Shown here in pieces: positions 11,401 to 22,142 of a stretch of DNA of 64,000 nt; position 1 is the first letter of the stretch, and each line of letters starts with the position of its first letter. The notes below the pieces were generated by a model. That model had not been told where the DNA came from, made no database searches, and saw only the letters and a list, made by a program, of their open reading frames with translations. A program made the translations under genes and the position numbers. Source of the stretch: Jackrogersella multiformis (lineage: Eukaryota; Ascomycota; Sordariomycetes; Xylariales; Hypoxylaceae); the NCBI GenBank assembly GCA_902806575.1, contig CADCXD010000018.1, positions 2,418,001 to 2,482,000 of the forward strand. Direction: 5' to 3'.

Positions 11401-12016
11401 CATACGATGGCTTCTTGGGGCTTTCGCTACTTGTAACGAGGTCCACTTCCATGATGTCCTGAGATATCGAAGGCGATTGCGTAGCAGACATCTCACCCTG
11501 ATGCTCACCCTCAGGCTGTAAATCTTCTCCATCCTGGGAATAATGAATGGAATCATCCACTACATCATCATTTATGTTGATATCATAATTGTCTGGAGTT
11601 GAAGTGGTGATCCCATTTGAAGTAATTGAGTTTTCTCGTTGTCCAAAGTCGTGTATTTGATTTGACGGGTATTGGTTCGACGAAAACTGATCTTGATGTA
11701 TGTCATCTGAAAGATACTTTGTTGGATTTTCGGCATCATCTACGAGTGTCGGCAGAATGAATGTTGCATGTTCAGTCCTAGGAGAGGGAGTACAGGACAA
11801 AATGATCGGGTCTTCAATGCTACCCGTCTCAAGAATGGTTGTCTGTTGGAAACATGTCGACTCACTGACACGAATTTTCTTCGTAGGACCTGCAAATACA
11901 ATTTTCAAGTCTTCGCCTGATTCCAGTCGTTGGTCCGTAGACTTCCAAGAGCGCTTGACCCCTGGAGTTGTAGCGTCCATGTAGGTGTCATCAGGAGTCC
12001 CTAACTTTTCGTTCAT
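8432..12016 (-). CDS. SNF2-family helicase with RING finger (Rad5/HLTF class)
   Basis: Eleven exons on the minus strand: 11384-12016, 10809-11332, 10644-10757, 10523-10595, 10359-10473, 10274-10304, 10006-10223, 9140-9956, 8902-9087, 8686-8842, 8432-8638; 3075 nt, 1024 residues. All introns are 47-59 nt with GT...AG ends. The N-terminal 380 residues are variable and acidic. The ATPase starts at KKHQIKGLAMM; motif I is LLADDMGLGKT (about 445-455), motif II DEAH (568-571, split by an intron), motif III LTGTPIQN. A C3HC4-type RING (CEVC...CFHQVCRVC...CPLC, about 748-795) sits between the helicase halves. The C-terminal half has FSTWTGML, SLGSAAVGLNLT and the arginine-finger motif DRVHRLGQ. This insertion is the hallmark of Rad5/HLTF-type translocases and E3 ligases used in DNA-damage tolerance or chromatin remodelling. 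No HIRAN domain was recognised, so it is probably one of the expanded fungal paralogues rather than Rad5 itself. Confidence 0.88.
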
Positions 12017-12720
12017 ATCTCATCACACGCTTTTCGTATCGCGGAAATTGAAAGAAAAGTTGAGACATTACAGAATAGACTAAAACGAAAGAGTTTTGGC
12101 TTTTGATTGTACAGCCACACGTCACGTCGCTTAGGCTTTCCATTAGGCGTTTTTACTGCTGCAAATTTCACCAAGAGGCGACGAATAAGCTGCAGAGATG
12201 ACTCGAGTGCGGACGGTGCGTGGGTGTTGTCCTAACCGCCATCCGAAATTGCCTAGGCAGCCTACCTACCAGGTAGGTAGCTGTTCAACATGGCTCAATT
12301 AGTACCCTAGGTAGGTAGATAAGTAAATACTACTTGGGCTTTTAAATGCTTGATATCTCGATAATCTGATATCTCAAAATTATTTTTATCTTTTCAATTT
12401 TGCGATCTCCTTTATCCGAATATCTGTGTAGCAGCTTATGTCAGGCGAAACTCCAGCTCTGCCCCCCGGGTACTCTGGAGGTCCTTTGCGTTAAAGAACG
12501 CCTAGATGTATGTAGCTCTATAGATACATACGTCCTCCCGGACGTAAACACAATCATGATGATCATCATCATCATCTGCGTAGCAGCTAGAGAGGTGCAC
12601 GATAAGATAAGATAAGATAACAATAACAATAAATCGGACCGTCTAAAGCGTAAAAAATAAAAATAAAAATATGAGTGCAGGTAGAGTTAATTCTAACTTT
12701 AAGCTCCATTAATCGTCTTC
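12017..12720. promoter_or_regulatory. Shared 5' region of the SNF2/RING gene and QRI7
   Basis: The 704-bp spacer separates two divergently transcribed genes. It contains CCTAGGTA-type motifs (about 12250-12320), an ATC-rich run (12555-12575) and a (GATAA)4 array at 12601-12620 followed by CAATAA units and AAAAT units. No coding potential was seen. Confidence 0.6.
12601..12620 (+). repeat. (GATAA)4 tandem array
   Basis: Four perfect GATAA units lie 100 bases upstream of the QRI7 start. GATA-factor sites share the GATAA core, but a simple microsatellite is equally possible. Confidence 0.85.
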
Positions 12721-14333
12721 ATGAGCGCGACGTGTTTGACGTCGACATGGTCATACTCCTTCATACTGCGGGCTCATCATAGCTTGCGCCTGCGAGCCCA
12801 AAACCTACGATCGTACTCCCTCCTCTTCCCGACATTACCTCCCCAACGATGTCTGCTATCCTCTTCACCCCACCACGGGAGACGGCGGCGCATCCTCACC
12901 CTCGCTATCGAATCCTCGTGCGATGACACGTGCGTCGCAATACTAGAAAAGGACGCAGGCGCGGGAGGTGCTGCGCGCCTCCACTTCGACAAGAAGATCA
13001 CGCTCGAGAACCGCGCTTTCCGAGGCGTGCACCCGATGAAGGCAGTTGCGTCGCATACGCAGCACCTGGCGGCCATGGTGCAGGAGGCTATGCGCGCGCT
13101 CCCAGAAGCTTCCAAAATGCATACTGCGGAGACGGGATACGGTAGCCAAAATCGGGTCATTGGTGGAGGGGAAGACGTGCTCTGGGTCGACGGACAGGCA
13201 CGGAGGAAGCCGGATTTCGTGACGGTGACGCGCGGCCCGGGCATGCAGTCCAACCTATCCGCCGGTCTGAACACGGCGAAGGGACTTGCTGTCGCTTGGG
13301 GTGTACCGCTCCTCGGCGTCAACCACATGCAAGCGCACGCGCTAACGCCGCGGCTCGTTAGCGCCCTCGAGGTCGGGAAGCGGAAGGAGACGCAAGGGGA
13401 AGAGCAACCCCCGGCAGGAGAAAAGAAGGAGAGGAAGGAACACTCCAGCCGACCCCGACCCCGACCTTCCCCTTCCTGTCTCTCCTGGTCTCGGGCGGAC
13501 ACACGCTACTCGTGCTATCGCGATCCCTCAACGACCACGCCATCCTCGCCGAGGCCGACAACATCGCAATCGGGGACATGCTAGACAAGTGCGGGCGGCG
13601 GATCGTGCCGCCCTCGACTCTCGCCGCCGCCGGCGACACCGTCGTGTACGGGGCGCTGCTCGAGCGCTTCGCCTTCCCGCCCTCCCCCGGCTCTCCCCAA
13701 GACGCTCACGCCGCTACCACCGACTACGACTACGACTACACGCCGCCGGCGGCGCGCGCGGACGAGATCCGGCCCTACGACTCGGGGCTGGGGTGGACGC
13801 TCACGCCGCCGCTCTCCGGCACCACGGCCATGTCGTTCGAGTTCGCCGGGCTCAACGGGCAGGTGCTGAAGATCCTGCTGGGGCGCGCGGGCATGGGCGA
13901 GGCGGAGCTCCGGCTCCTCGCGCGCCACGCCATGCGCCTGGCCTTCGAGCACCTGGCCAGCCGGCTGCTGCTCGCGCTTTCGAAGAGCGCGAAGGACAGG
14001 CTCGCGGACGGGGACGAGGACGACCCGTTGCGGGACATCCGTACCCTCGTCGTTGCCGGCGGCGTCGCGTGCAACCGCTACTTGATGCACATCCTGCGCT
14101 CGGTGCTGGACGTCCGCGGCTACGGCCACATCGAGCTGGTCTGCCCGCCGCTGCCGCTGTGCACTGACAACGCGGTTATGATCGCCTGGACCGGCATGGA
14201 GATGTACGAGGCCGGGTGGCGGAGCGAGCTGGACATTCTCGCCCTTAAGAAGTGGCCCCTGGACCCGAACTCCGAGGGGGGCGGCATCCTAGGGGCTCCG
14301 GGCTGGAGGAATATGAAAGATGAGGAGTTATGA
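12721..14333 (+). CDS. QRI7: Mitochondrial tRNA N6-adenosine threonylcarbamoyltransferase (Qri7/OSGEPL1/TsaD)
   Basis: The enzyme transfers the threonylcarbamoyl group to A37 of ANN-decoding tRNAs (t6A) in mitochondria. A basic, Ser/Leu/Arg-rich N-terminus of about 58 residues looks like a mitochondrial presequence. Family motifs follow in order: LAIESSCDDTCVAIL, HPMKAVASHTQHL, the metal-binding HMQAH (in GVNHMQAHALTPRL), LLVSGGHTLLV, GDMLDKCGRRI, SFEFAGLNGQV, VVAGGVACNRYL and PLCTDNAVMIAW. The frame changes between the LTPRLVSALE block (frame ending about 13371) and the FPFLSLLVSGGHT block. Joining 12721-13371 to 13449-14333 in phase 0 gives 511 residues, but that 77-nt 'intron' has a GTCGGG donor and no branch site, so an insertion/deletion in the purine-rich linker is a serious alternative. 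It ends 369 bases from the convergent PRE2 gene. Confidence 0.87.
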
Positions 14334-14702
14334 TGCCCCACTTCAGGCATTGCTTAGATATTTACGAAAGGGTGAGTACCCCTGTACAACTACGTTTGTA
14401 CTATTGCATCTGCATTGTATCAGGTAGCATGATATCACATACCGGCATTATGCGATTGTGGGAAAATATTGTAGACTTGGTTATAGAAAAAAAACCGGCG
14501 GAAGACTTTCATGTCTTGGTTGTTGTACATCTACGCGGCGGGCCCTTAAGGTCCGTGGGAATTCGCCTTGGTAACTGCTGTGACTGTCTATCAAGCTCTG
14601 CATTGCATTCTTTCTCCGTCTCCGTTACATGTGTGATGCCCTTCCGGGAACACCCAGCATAAAGCCCATGTTCCACCCTTTTCTTCTCTCTTAAACCTTG
14701 CC
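14334..14702. other. Convergent 3' spacer
   Basis: The 369-bp gap lies between the tail-to-tail QRI7 and PRE2 stop codons and presumably holds both terminators. No coding sequence was recognised. Confidence 0.6.
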
Positions 14703-15640
14703 TTAATCCAGCGAGCTGGTGACGTTCGTGAACTCGCCCTTCTCGAGCTTCGTCTTCCAGAATATCGGGTTTGTGTCGCTGAAGCCGTGCTTGACCCAGC
14801 CTTCTTCCTTAACGTGGTACAGGTTGATGTAGCCACCCGAGTACGCGTCTCGGTGAGTAGCAGCTAGGATACTCCGGCGACCCAGCTCCAAGGCATCCTC
14901 CACGGTCAAGTCGTACGTATACTCGGCGTCGAGCACACCATACGCGAACGTCTGTCCCGAACCAACACAGAACAGGTTTCCGGCTAGCCGTGTGCCATCA
15001 GAGTCGATATAATAGAGAGCAGGACCCTCCTCCTTAGTAACACCGGCGCACATGGTACCCATGGACAGGCCCATGCCCTTGTACTGGTAGACGAGGTTGG
15101 CGAGAATCTTGGAGGCGGCAGCGACGCTGATGCGGCGCTTGTGGCGGAGTTCGTGCAGACGGCACTGCATACCGAGCCAGGCGAGCCAGTACTGGCAGTC
15201 GGCGGCGCCGCCGGCCATGGTGCCCAGCAGGCAGTTGTTGATCTCGATGACCTTCTTGACGGTCTGCGAGGCGATCCAGTTGCCGGCCGTGGCTCGCGAG
15301 TCCGTCGCTACGATGATGCCGCCTTGGAATCGGAAGGCGAGGGTGGTCGTGCCGTGTGCGATCTTGATAGGGCAGTCGGGGTTCGCGCGGTCGTCCGTTG
15401 CTGCGCGGAGCCATGCTGATGGCTGTTTTTTTATATGTGTGTTAGTTTCGCCTTTATTCCCCTCAATAGCTCAATGTCACTTGGACGGAATAAGAAACCT
15501 ACTTGGGCTACGGGAGGCATGGCGAACTTGAGAGATAGGGCGGGTGTCATGTCGTTCTGGAGGTCTTCTTGCTGGTCTTCGGCATACGTCTCACTGTGGA
15601 ACGCAGCCGGGCGGCTGTACCTTGCCACGAGGGTATCCAT
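14703..15640 (-). CDS. PRE2: 20S proteasome beta-5 subunit (chymotrypsin-like), Pre2
   Basis: Two exons, 15503-15640 and 14703-15422, joined in phase 0 over an 80-nt GTAGGT...ACAG intron; 285 residues. The 70-residue propeptide ends AHG, and autocatalytic cleavage before TTTLAF exposes the active Thr (residue 71 of the precursor). Counting from that Thr, Asp17 (VATDSRA) and Lys33 (QTVKKV) are at the conserved catalytic positions, and GTMAGGAADCQYW and GSGQTFAYGVLD are the usual beta-5 blocks. It is a core peptidase of the proteasome. The start at MDTLVARYSRP was chosen over an upstream in-frame ATG (15682) because the following sequence fits the beta-5 propeptide and total length. Confidence 0.95.
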
Positions 15641-16570
15641 AGCTAAATTCTGGAGAGTGAATTTAAGTAAATAATTTAGCAATTATCAAGGTGAGGTTGA
15701 GAAATTATTAGAAAAAAAGGGCGAATTGATGGGTGGTGTTAAAAGTGGATGAATACCTCCAGGTAGGCCTAGGTATGTAAAGTGTAAATGTAGAGTGTAA
15801 AATGATTGACTTGACGTCTGGTGTGGACTGTGTGGACAAGGTAAGGCTTTAACTTTGAGTTGCAGTTGCTCGGTCGGAGCTCAAGGCAGCTGGTCTCACG
15901 CGTCGTTTCCTTACCCTCCCTCCTCCTTGAGCCAAAATCCATGGATGGTCAAAGCTCCTTCTGCAGGTACAAAGGTACTAAAGCGTCAAGTGTAGTGTAA
16001 ATGCAATTAACTGATGTGTGTATGCATCATTCGAGTACTTGATATAATCGGGTCGATTTACTATTTCCCTAAAGTCAAGAGGTACCTAGGTACATCAAAA
16101 TATCTACTCTTTATTACTTCACCAAAATATGAGACATTCACAACACTACTGCACCATGACATCAAGAATGCTCAAAAGCTTCAAAGATGAACAAGAAAGA
16201 AAAACGGCTGCGTCCACTACAATTCAGTACAGATTTGGCTATATACTAAGTAGGGAAGAGAGGGACGGCCGTCTATATGATTAAATGGAATATGTGGATG
16301 TCTATGTAAGGTCTAAACCCCCCAGCTCCTAGCCCCCGTATCCGACGAGCTCAGAGCAGATGGGTATAGGTTGTCGTATTTATACAACATTTCGTGGCCT
16401 CATTACAGGTATATACCTGGTATACCAGTTCGAGTACCCCTTTTCCCCCCCTACTGTCTCGACCGCGGCGGGTTGATTTCTGAATCTGTTTCCCACCTCC
16501 TTCCCACCACACCGGAGCCTGCGTCTGTCTCTTCAGTCTCTTTCTTCATTCTGCTCGGTTACTCCCGAAT
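15641..16570. other. Intergenic spacer, PRE2 5' side and Flc 3' side
   Basis: There is no gene here. An 8-bp inverted repeat (GCTAAATT at 15642-15649, AATTTAGC at 15673-15680) lies directly upstream of the PRE2 start, and CCTAGGTA-type motifs occur near 15762 and 16084. Confidence 0.55.
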
Positions 16571-18958
16571 TCAATACCCGCCTGGTTGACGATATCCCGA
16601 GTTTCCGTTTTGTTGCCCATAGCTGGGATATCCACCACCTACATACGGTACTGTAGGCTGCTGTCCTAAGGGCGCTGTGTTCGAAACCACGTCACCGCGG
16701 CGCTGTGAGCTAGGCGTCAGCGGTCGGTTGTACGGGGCGTTTAGTGGCGAGTAGGAATTGGGCGGCTCGAGAGCAGCGCCCATGTACCGGTCGGGCGAGG
16801 AATCTCGGCGGCTGAGTGGTTGCTTGTAGTCCGACATTGTATTGTTGTAGGTGATGGTGATTCTAGTCTCGTTGGACTTCATGCGCTCCAAGAGCAACGA
16901 ATTGCGTGCGTCCAGAGGCGTTAGGGTGTCCATATCACGCTTTCGCTGTTCTGTAGTATCTCGGTTAGTATGCCATTCCAGGTGCCACGTGCTGTGGAAG
17001 GGCGAGGGCGCGCAACTTACCCAACTCCTTTCTGCGCCTGCGATGGGGGTTCTGCTCGCAGCAGGCCACGATTGCGTTGTATGCAATGAGGATTGCGAGA
17101 ATTCCAGCCAGCGCCGATTGTACGGCGATCAAGACAACGCCGGCGACAGTTTGTGTAGTCTCGGTGATACCGAATTCCTCAACGAACACGAGGACGCAGA
17201 TGACGGAGAGAACGCGTACAGCCTGGATAGAGATGTTGACAATATTTCCGGACCTCCGCTCGAACGGTCTGCTCCAGATCAACAGAGCTAGCATGAGCCC
17301 TTCGATAATGAAAAGGCCGATTGTCTGAGCCATTCCATGGCCATCGGTGGCGGCAAGGATGCAGCCTTTCGCGAACATGTAGGCAATGACCGGTACAAAG
17401 ATCCACCAATAATCCTTCTTGTAGGATTCGTAGAAGAGGGAATACTTGACCCAAATCTTCTTGTCCTCGTATAAACTCACAACGTCTCCCTCGGAGTTTT
17501 TGAGACGGCGTGCCATGCTCCAGATTTTCCATGAAAAGAATGCTAAAATGCCGGTAAAGAGTGCGAGAGTAACACCGGCGAGTACCTGAGCGGCCCATGA
17601 GTCTCCGTGTGTGAACTGGAACACACAGTACAGAACCCAGATGCTGTAAAGTAGCAGAATGAGGGTTGTGATGGCACGAGCAATCGAGCCCCAATAATGT
17701 TTACGAAAGCCGGACAAAGACTCTGGGAAGTTGCCAAACAGCGACCAAGCCTCGAGAATGACCTTTATCAGTAAGATACCGACGACGATAACACCAATGA
17801 TGATAGCGACGATTAGTAGAACAGTCATAAAAGTGTTGGCCTGCGGCACAGATAACTGTGCAGCGTACGCCTGGATGCCGCTGACGACGGCATGTAAATT
17901 CGATTCGGCGCTTGAACTCCCATCTGTACTTGTCTCATTAACTGAGGTCTCAAGCTCACGAGCAGCGAGATAAGCTTCTTGAATAGCACGCATAATAAGC
18001 GACCTCTTTGCGCTTGTGCTCGAGCTGCCGGAGTATTGGAGAGTAGCCTTCTTGAGGAATTCGACGCTGTCGTTTGTCAGGTTTCCGCCAGTCATCCCTC
18101 GAAAGTTGTCGATGCTGATCTGCATTTGCTCCCATGGGATGAGGCCCGTCGAAAAGGCAAAGTTGCTCGAGAAGCTACGGTAGACCTTCGGTAGCTCGAC
18201 GGACATCATGCCGTTCAGCGCAAACCCTTGGAACACACCGAATACCTCTCCAAAACTTGGGCTGATCGTACCTCCGCCTCCTGCACCACTCGCCGCGCCA
18301 GCTCCCCCTGACATGGCACCGATTGCTCCAGCACCACCGACTAGTAAAGCTGCTCCGGCTACGCTAGCGGCTACAAACGAAACCGCAGCTACAGCGGCCG
18401 TCTTTCCATTTGTTACTTGTGATACGATACAGCCTACATCGTTTCCGTCGTCCAAGGACTTAAGATGTAGCGTTGCTTGTGCTGCAATGTCGGGTATCTG
18501 GAAGGCAATCGCAGGAATGGCGTTAGCATATTGTGAAGGTATCGCTTGGGACCCTTTGGCTGAGAATGATCCCGCCGGTACTGCTCTGCTGTTAGCAATT
18601 GAACTCCAGATAAAGGTGAGTGCGAGTGATTGAACATACCAGGGCATAGTTCTTTAACGAAAGTTGTCGCATCACATGGATTGAAGCTGTTAGTGTAAAC
18701 ATCTTGACCATACGCCGTCACGGAAAGCGACGCGGTTACATTCTGCTGTTTGCTGCTGCTGCCCGCCACATCGAATGTTACAGTTTTGTCGCTATTGTTG
18801 TAAGATATGTCCGCCTTCTGGACTGTGATACCGCTATCGTCTTCGCAATTGCTAAAATCGCTTGTCACCAGTAGATCATCTCCCAGGACTCCGCTAGCAA
18901 ATGCCGTTGCCAGTATCGCCACCCGCCGGATATTCCACCTCGAATTTGAATTCGCCAT
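16571..18958 (-). CDS. Flc/TRP-like integral membrane protein (Flc1/2/3 family)
   Basis: Three exons: 18640-18958, 17021-18580, 16571-16950; 2259 nt, 752 residues. The second intron has a TACTAAC branch site; the first acceptor was chosen so that the conserved CPVPxGxFSAxGS block is restored. The N-terminus is a signal peptide (VAILATAFASGVLG) followed by an ML-like lumenal domain with conserved cysteines (SNCEDD, NPCDATTF, ELCP). A Gly/Ala-rich hydrophobic segment (GAALLVGGAGAIGAMSGG) leads to about eight more transmembrane helices between residues 350 and 640. The cytosolic tail is basic, then Pro/Ser/Tyr/Gly-rich (SPDRYMGAALEPP, PYVGGGYPSYGQQ). Flc proteins of yeast are ER/vacuolar proteins linked to flavin import into the ER, calcium homeostasis and cell-wall integrity; the assignment to the family is firm, to one paralogue not. 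Confidence 0.88.
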
Positions 18959-21900
18959 ATTGTTATCTGGGTTTGGTCTATGGCGTCGACCGAGGCAAGG
19001 AAATCGTAACCACTGGGAAGTGGGATTTTTTCGTCACCTAGGTCTATATCTGTGTCTCCCAACTATGCTTGAAAATCAACCGCTAGATGCTGCCTGATGC
19101 ACTACGCCGTCGATGATATTTTCACCAAGGCTATTAAAAATCTGTATCTGTTGTAAATCGGTCCTGTTCGAAGAAATTGTTCGCGCGGGATATACGACGG
19201 CCGGTAATATCCTGAATAAATAATCGTCTAGAATCCTCAATGCAGATACATAAGGAATTGTGCTGGACCAAAAAATGCAATAGTCAAGTGAGCGTCTTGT
19301 TGCCCAAATAAAAAGCTTGTGGGAACTCAAAGGTAGCCAAGGATCAACCTGTGGAAAGAACGGAAAATGGCAACAAGCTGCCTTCTGCAAAGAGACAGAA
19401 GGGCTGGAAACACGCAACACCGCTTCTAGATATGGTGAACTAGTAGCTTTGGGCGGGTGTCAATGATGGCGAGGAGGTTGACGATGATAATATGAGATAG
19501 AGGGTCGACGTAGGCGCATATATGAAACGAGTATACTGAGAGCAGCAAACGAGTGTGTAGAAAGATCCCCAAAATACGACTTAAACCAGAAAGAGGGTAA
19601 GGCGCCAAAAGAAAGAGTGAAGGTCAAAGCAAGATGGTTGGTGAGGAAGCCAAGATCAAAACATGCACATCGTCTAGTACGCCCCTGACAAGATCTCTCT
19701 GCTCGAAGAAAAGGAAAAAGGCGACCTTTGACTGGCTGCACATGTTCCCCTTGCTAGGTGAACAGTCGAGGTCCAGTACCCCAGTCCCGCTACCCCTGCC
19801 GGCGCCATCGTCGTGGAGTCGGTCTAAAGGTGCAGCTGGGGGCTAGGCTAATCCACATGAAACCGACCCCCTTCGTAGATCATTGGACGCCCGGGAACCT
19901 CCATGACCCTTTTTGGCATCCCAAGGGCAGCCATCTAAGAATTTACGAAACACGGTGAGAATTAACTAGTAGAGGACGGGAAAGAGATTCGCACTGTCTC
20001 AAACGGCCGCTGTAATGAAGCATGTACGTGGCGGCCGCTTATGTATCACTTAATTGTATTGTTTGTACATATTATTTAAAAAAGCATCTGGGCAACTGCC
20101 GGTAGCAACAGAGCTAAGAGTTGTAGTTTAATAAGTACGATATGTTGGCACCCAAGCAAGCATAATTATCAATGGGGCTCATTACCTAGGTACTTGACCA
20201 AGAACAAAGCGAGTCTAGTTCGAGATTGGGTATTAGCATCTGGGAATCTGGTTGGTCGGAAATGGGACAGAAAAAGGGGAGGAAACCTAGTGATTGGCCA
20301 AAAATAGTTAAGCGATCTACAGGATCGTGCGTTAGAAGAGAGCCTCTAGGGGTCCCTCGGCGTCAGGGGTTCTGCCATGTCGACCTCTGACTTCCAAATT
20401 CCAAGCCACATCCAAAACAGGAGTTATCGAGAGGATGCCTTGGAATGGCGACGAGAAAAGGGGAATTATTCCCACTAAGTTGACCATTATCCCAGCTTGC
20501 TTTACATAATCTACGTCATGTACAAGTCGAAGTTCACGATACGAGGGATGATCTTCGATCGTTTTTGTCTTCCATTCCGAGTTCCATAAATTTCGACTCT
20601 GGGATCATTGATATATTTATACTTATCGCAGTACGGGTTCGTTCTTATTAATATCCTAAGCGATCTGATATGACGGATGGGTTCGCCCTAGACCTGGTCA
20701 GGGATATTGTACAAGTTAATGCTATTAAACTATGCATATTGCACTGCCACCATCACCACATGCCGCCGCACATGGGCATTATGCTCAACCATAACGTCGG
20801 GAGGCACTAATAGTTTGCCGTTGTGCCCACATATTAATAGGCGTGTTAGAGTAATTGCCTATTACCTTAATAAACCCTTAATCAATTAGGCGTGCACGCT
20901 CTATTGTATATAAAGCTCAGGTGGCGTCATATAAAACGTGAAGTTTAATGAACTGCTGCTGGGCCAAATGAGTTCGACCAGTCAATCGGACCAGCGCCGC
21001 CGACCCGAAAGCCGGTAGATGAAGGTTGGCTGAAGACAACAGCGGCTTATGACACCCTCATACGCAGCCGAAATTCGGAGCCGACCACGACTAGAAGCTA
21101 CCGAGTTTGATCGCCATTGTGATTACCTACCTAGCCTAGGTAGGTAAGTTTAAACTGAGGTATTCAAACTTATGCATGTCGAGGGTTGACGCCGATATTT
21201 ATATGCTCTAGTATAATAATGCCAGAAGTCCTTTATTACCCATCTAGGTAGACACTATGTATAGTCCAGTCCGTTGCGTTGGGTGGTTTATGAAGTCGGC
21301 TCGTTCAGGAGCTGTCGAGTTTCGCTGTGTGCGTGTGGGAGTACGTACGCAAGGGAGGATCATAGCTTTCAAGAGCGTAATGGACCGAGAAGCCTAGGTA
21401 ACTCCATAGTTCTTCCAAGTAAAACTTGGTACACTAAGTAGATTAGGAAGTCGACAATTGACGAAGATGGTTGTTAATTCGTAAGACCCGCCTGTTCCAG
21501 ATAAAGAAAATCCAGAGGCCTCCGGGGTAACTGTATGAACTTCACCAGTATTTAAATCTCCGCCTGACCCACGATGTCACGGCTTAGATACGATCCAACG
21601 TTGCTGAAATATGAGTCAAAGGTCTATTGAAAATCTAGAGGAAAGCACACCAAACCGCCCCGGCCCAGATGACGTAAAGAAAAGCGCCTCTCATCATGTC
21701 GGATTGTTGTATGCATTCCGCTGCCGTCATATGTATTTCAAACCCATTCATCAGTAGCCCGCCCATCCATTATTTCATACCGAAAGACATTCGTAACTCT
21801 TTTCCATCGCCATATATAGCCCGAAGAAAGAGGAAAAGAAAGAGTCAACCCAGTTACATGTGTGCTCCCTACATAACAGAAGCAGTGTAACATACAATGG

Positions 21901-22142
21901 CTAAAAGGGTCTCGTAGCCCAACTTAAATCAGAATGTGAAATATATACAAGTAGCGCCTAAACAACGCCCTGGGATATCGTAGATTGCGTATGAAAATTG
22001 TAAATAAATGATCTCAGAAACGTAGTGAACTATACCCAGCTAATTTGAGGCTATCCTGCAAACTCCGACTCGAGGGGTATCTGTTATAAAGAGGAATCCC
22101 AAACGTAAATCGGACAAAAAAAAAAGGGAACAGATTTATCAT
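18959..22142. other. 3.2-kb intergenic region without recognisable gene
   Basis: It lies between the Flc start and the 3' end of the C2H2 gene. No reading frame exceeds 96 codons and none carries a motif. CCTAGGTA-type motifs occur near 20186 and at 21124-21148. The first kilobase is probably promoter and leader of the Flc gene. Confidence 0.55.

Noticed and set aside
12777..13502. 241-codon minus-strand frame opposite QRI7
   Set aside because: It is an antisense shadow produced by high GC content, with no motifs.
13589..14167. 192-codon Arg/Ala-rich frame inside QRI7
   Set aside because: It is an alternative frame of a GC-rich exon; the QRI7 frame carries all family motifs.
18208..18633. 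141-codon plus-strand frame opposite the Flc gene
   Set aside because: It is antisense to the Gly/Ala-rich membrane segment; the Pro/Ala run is its mirror.
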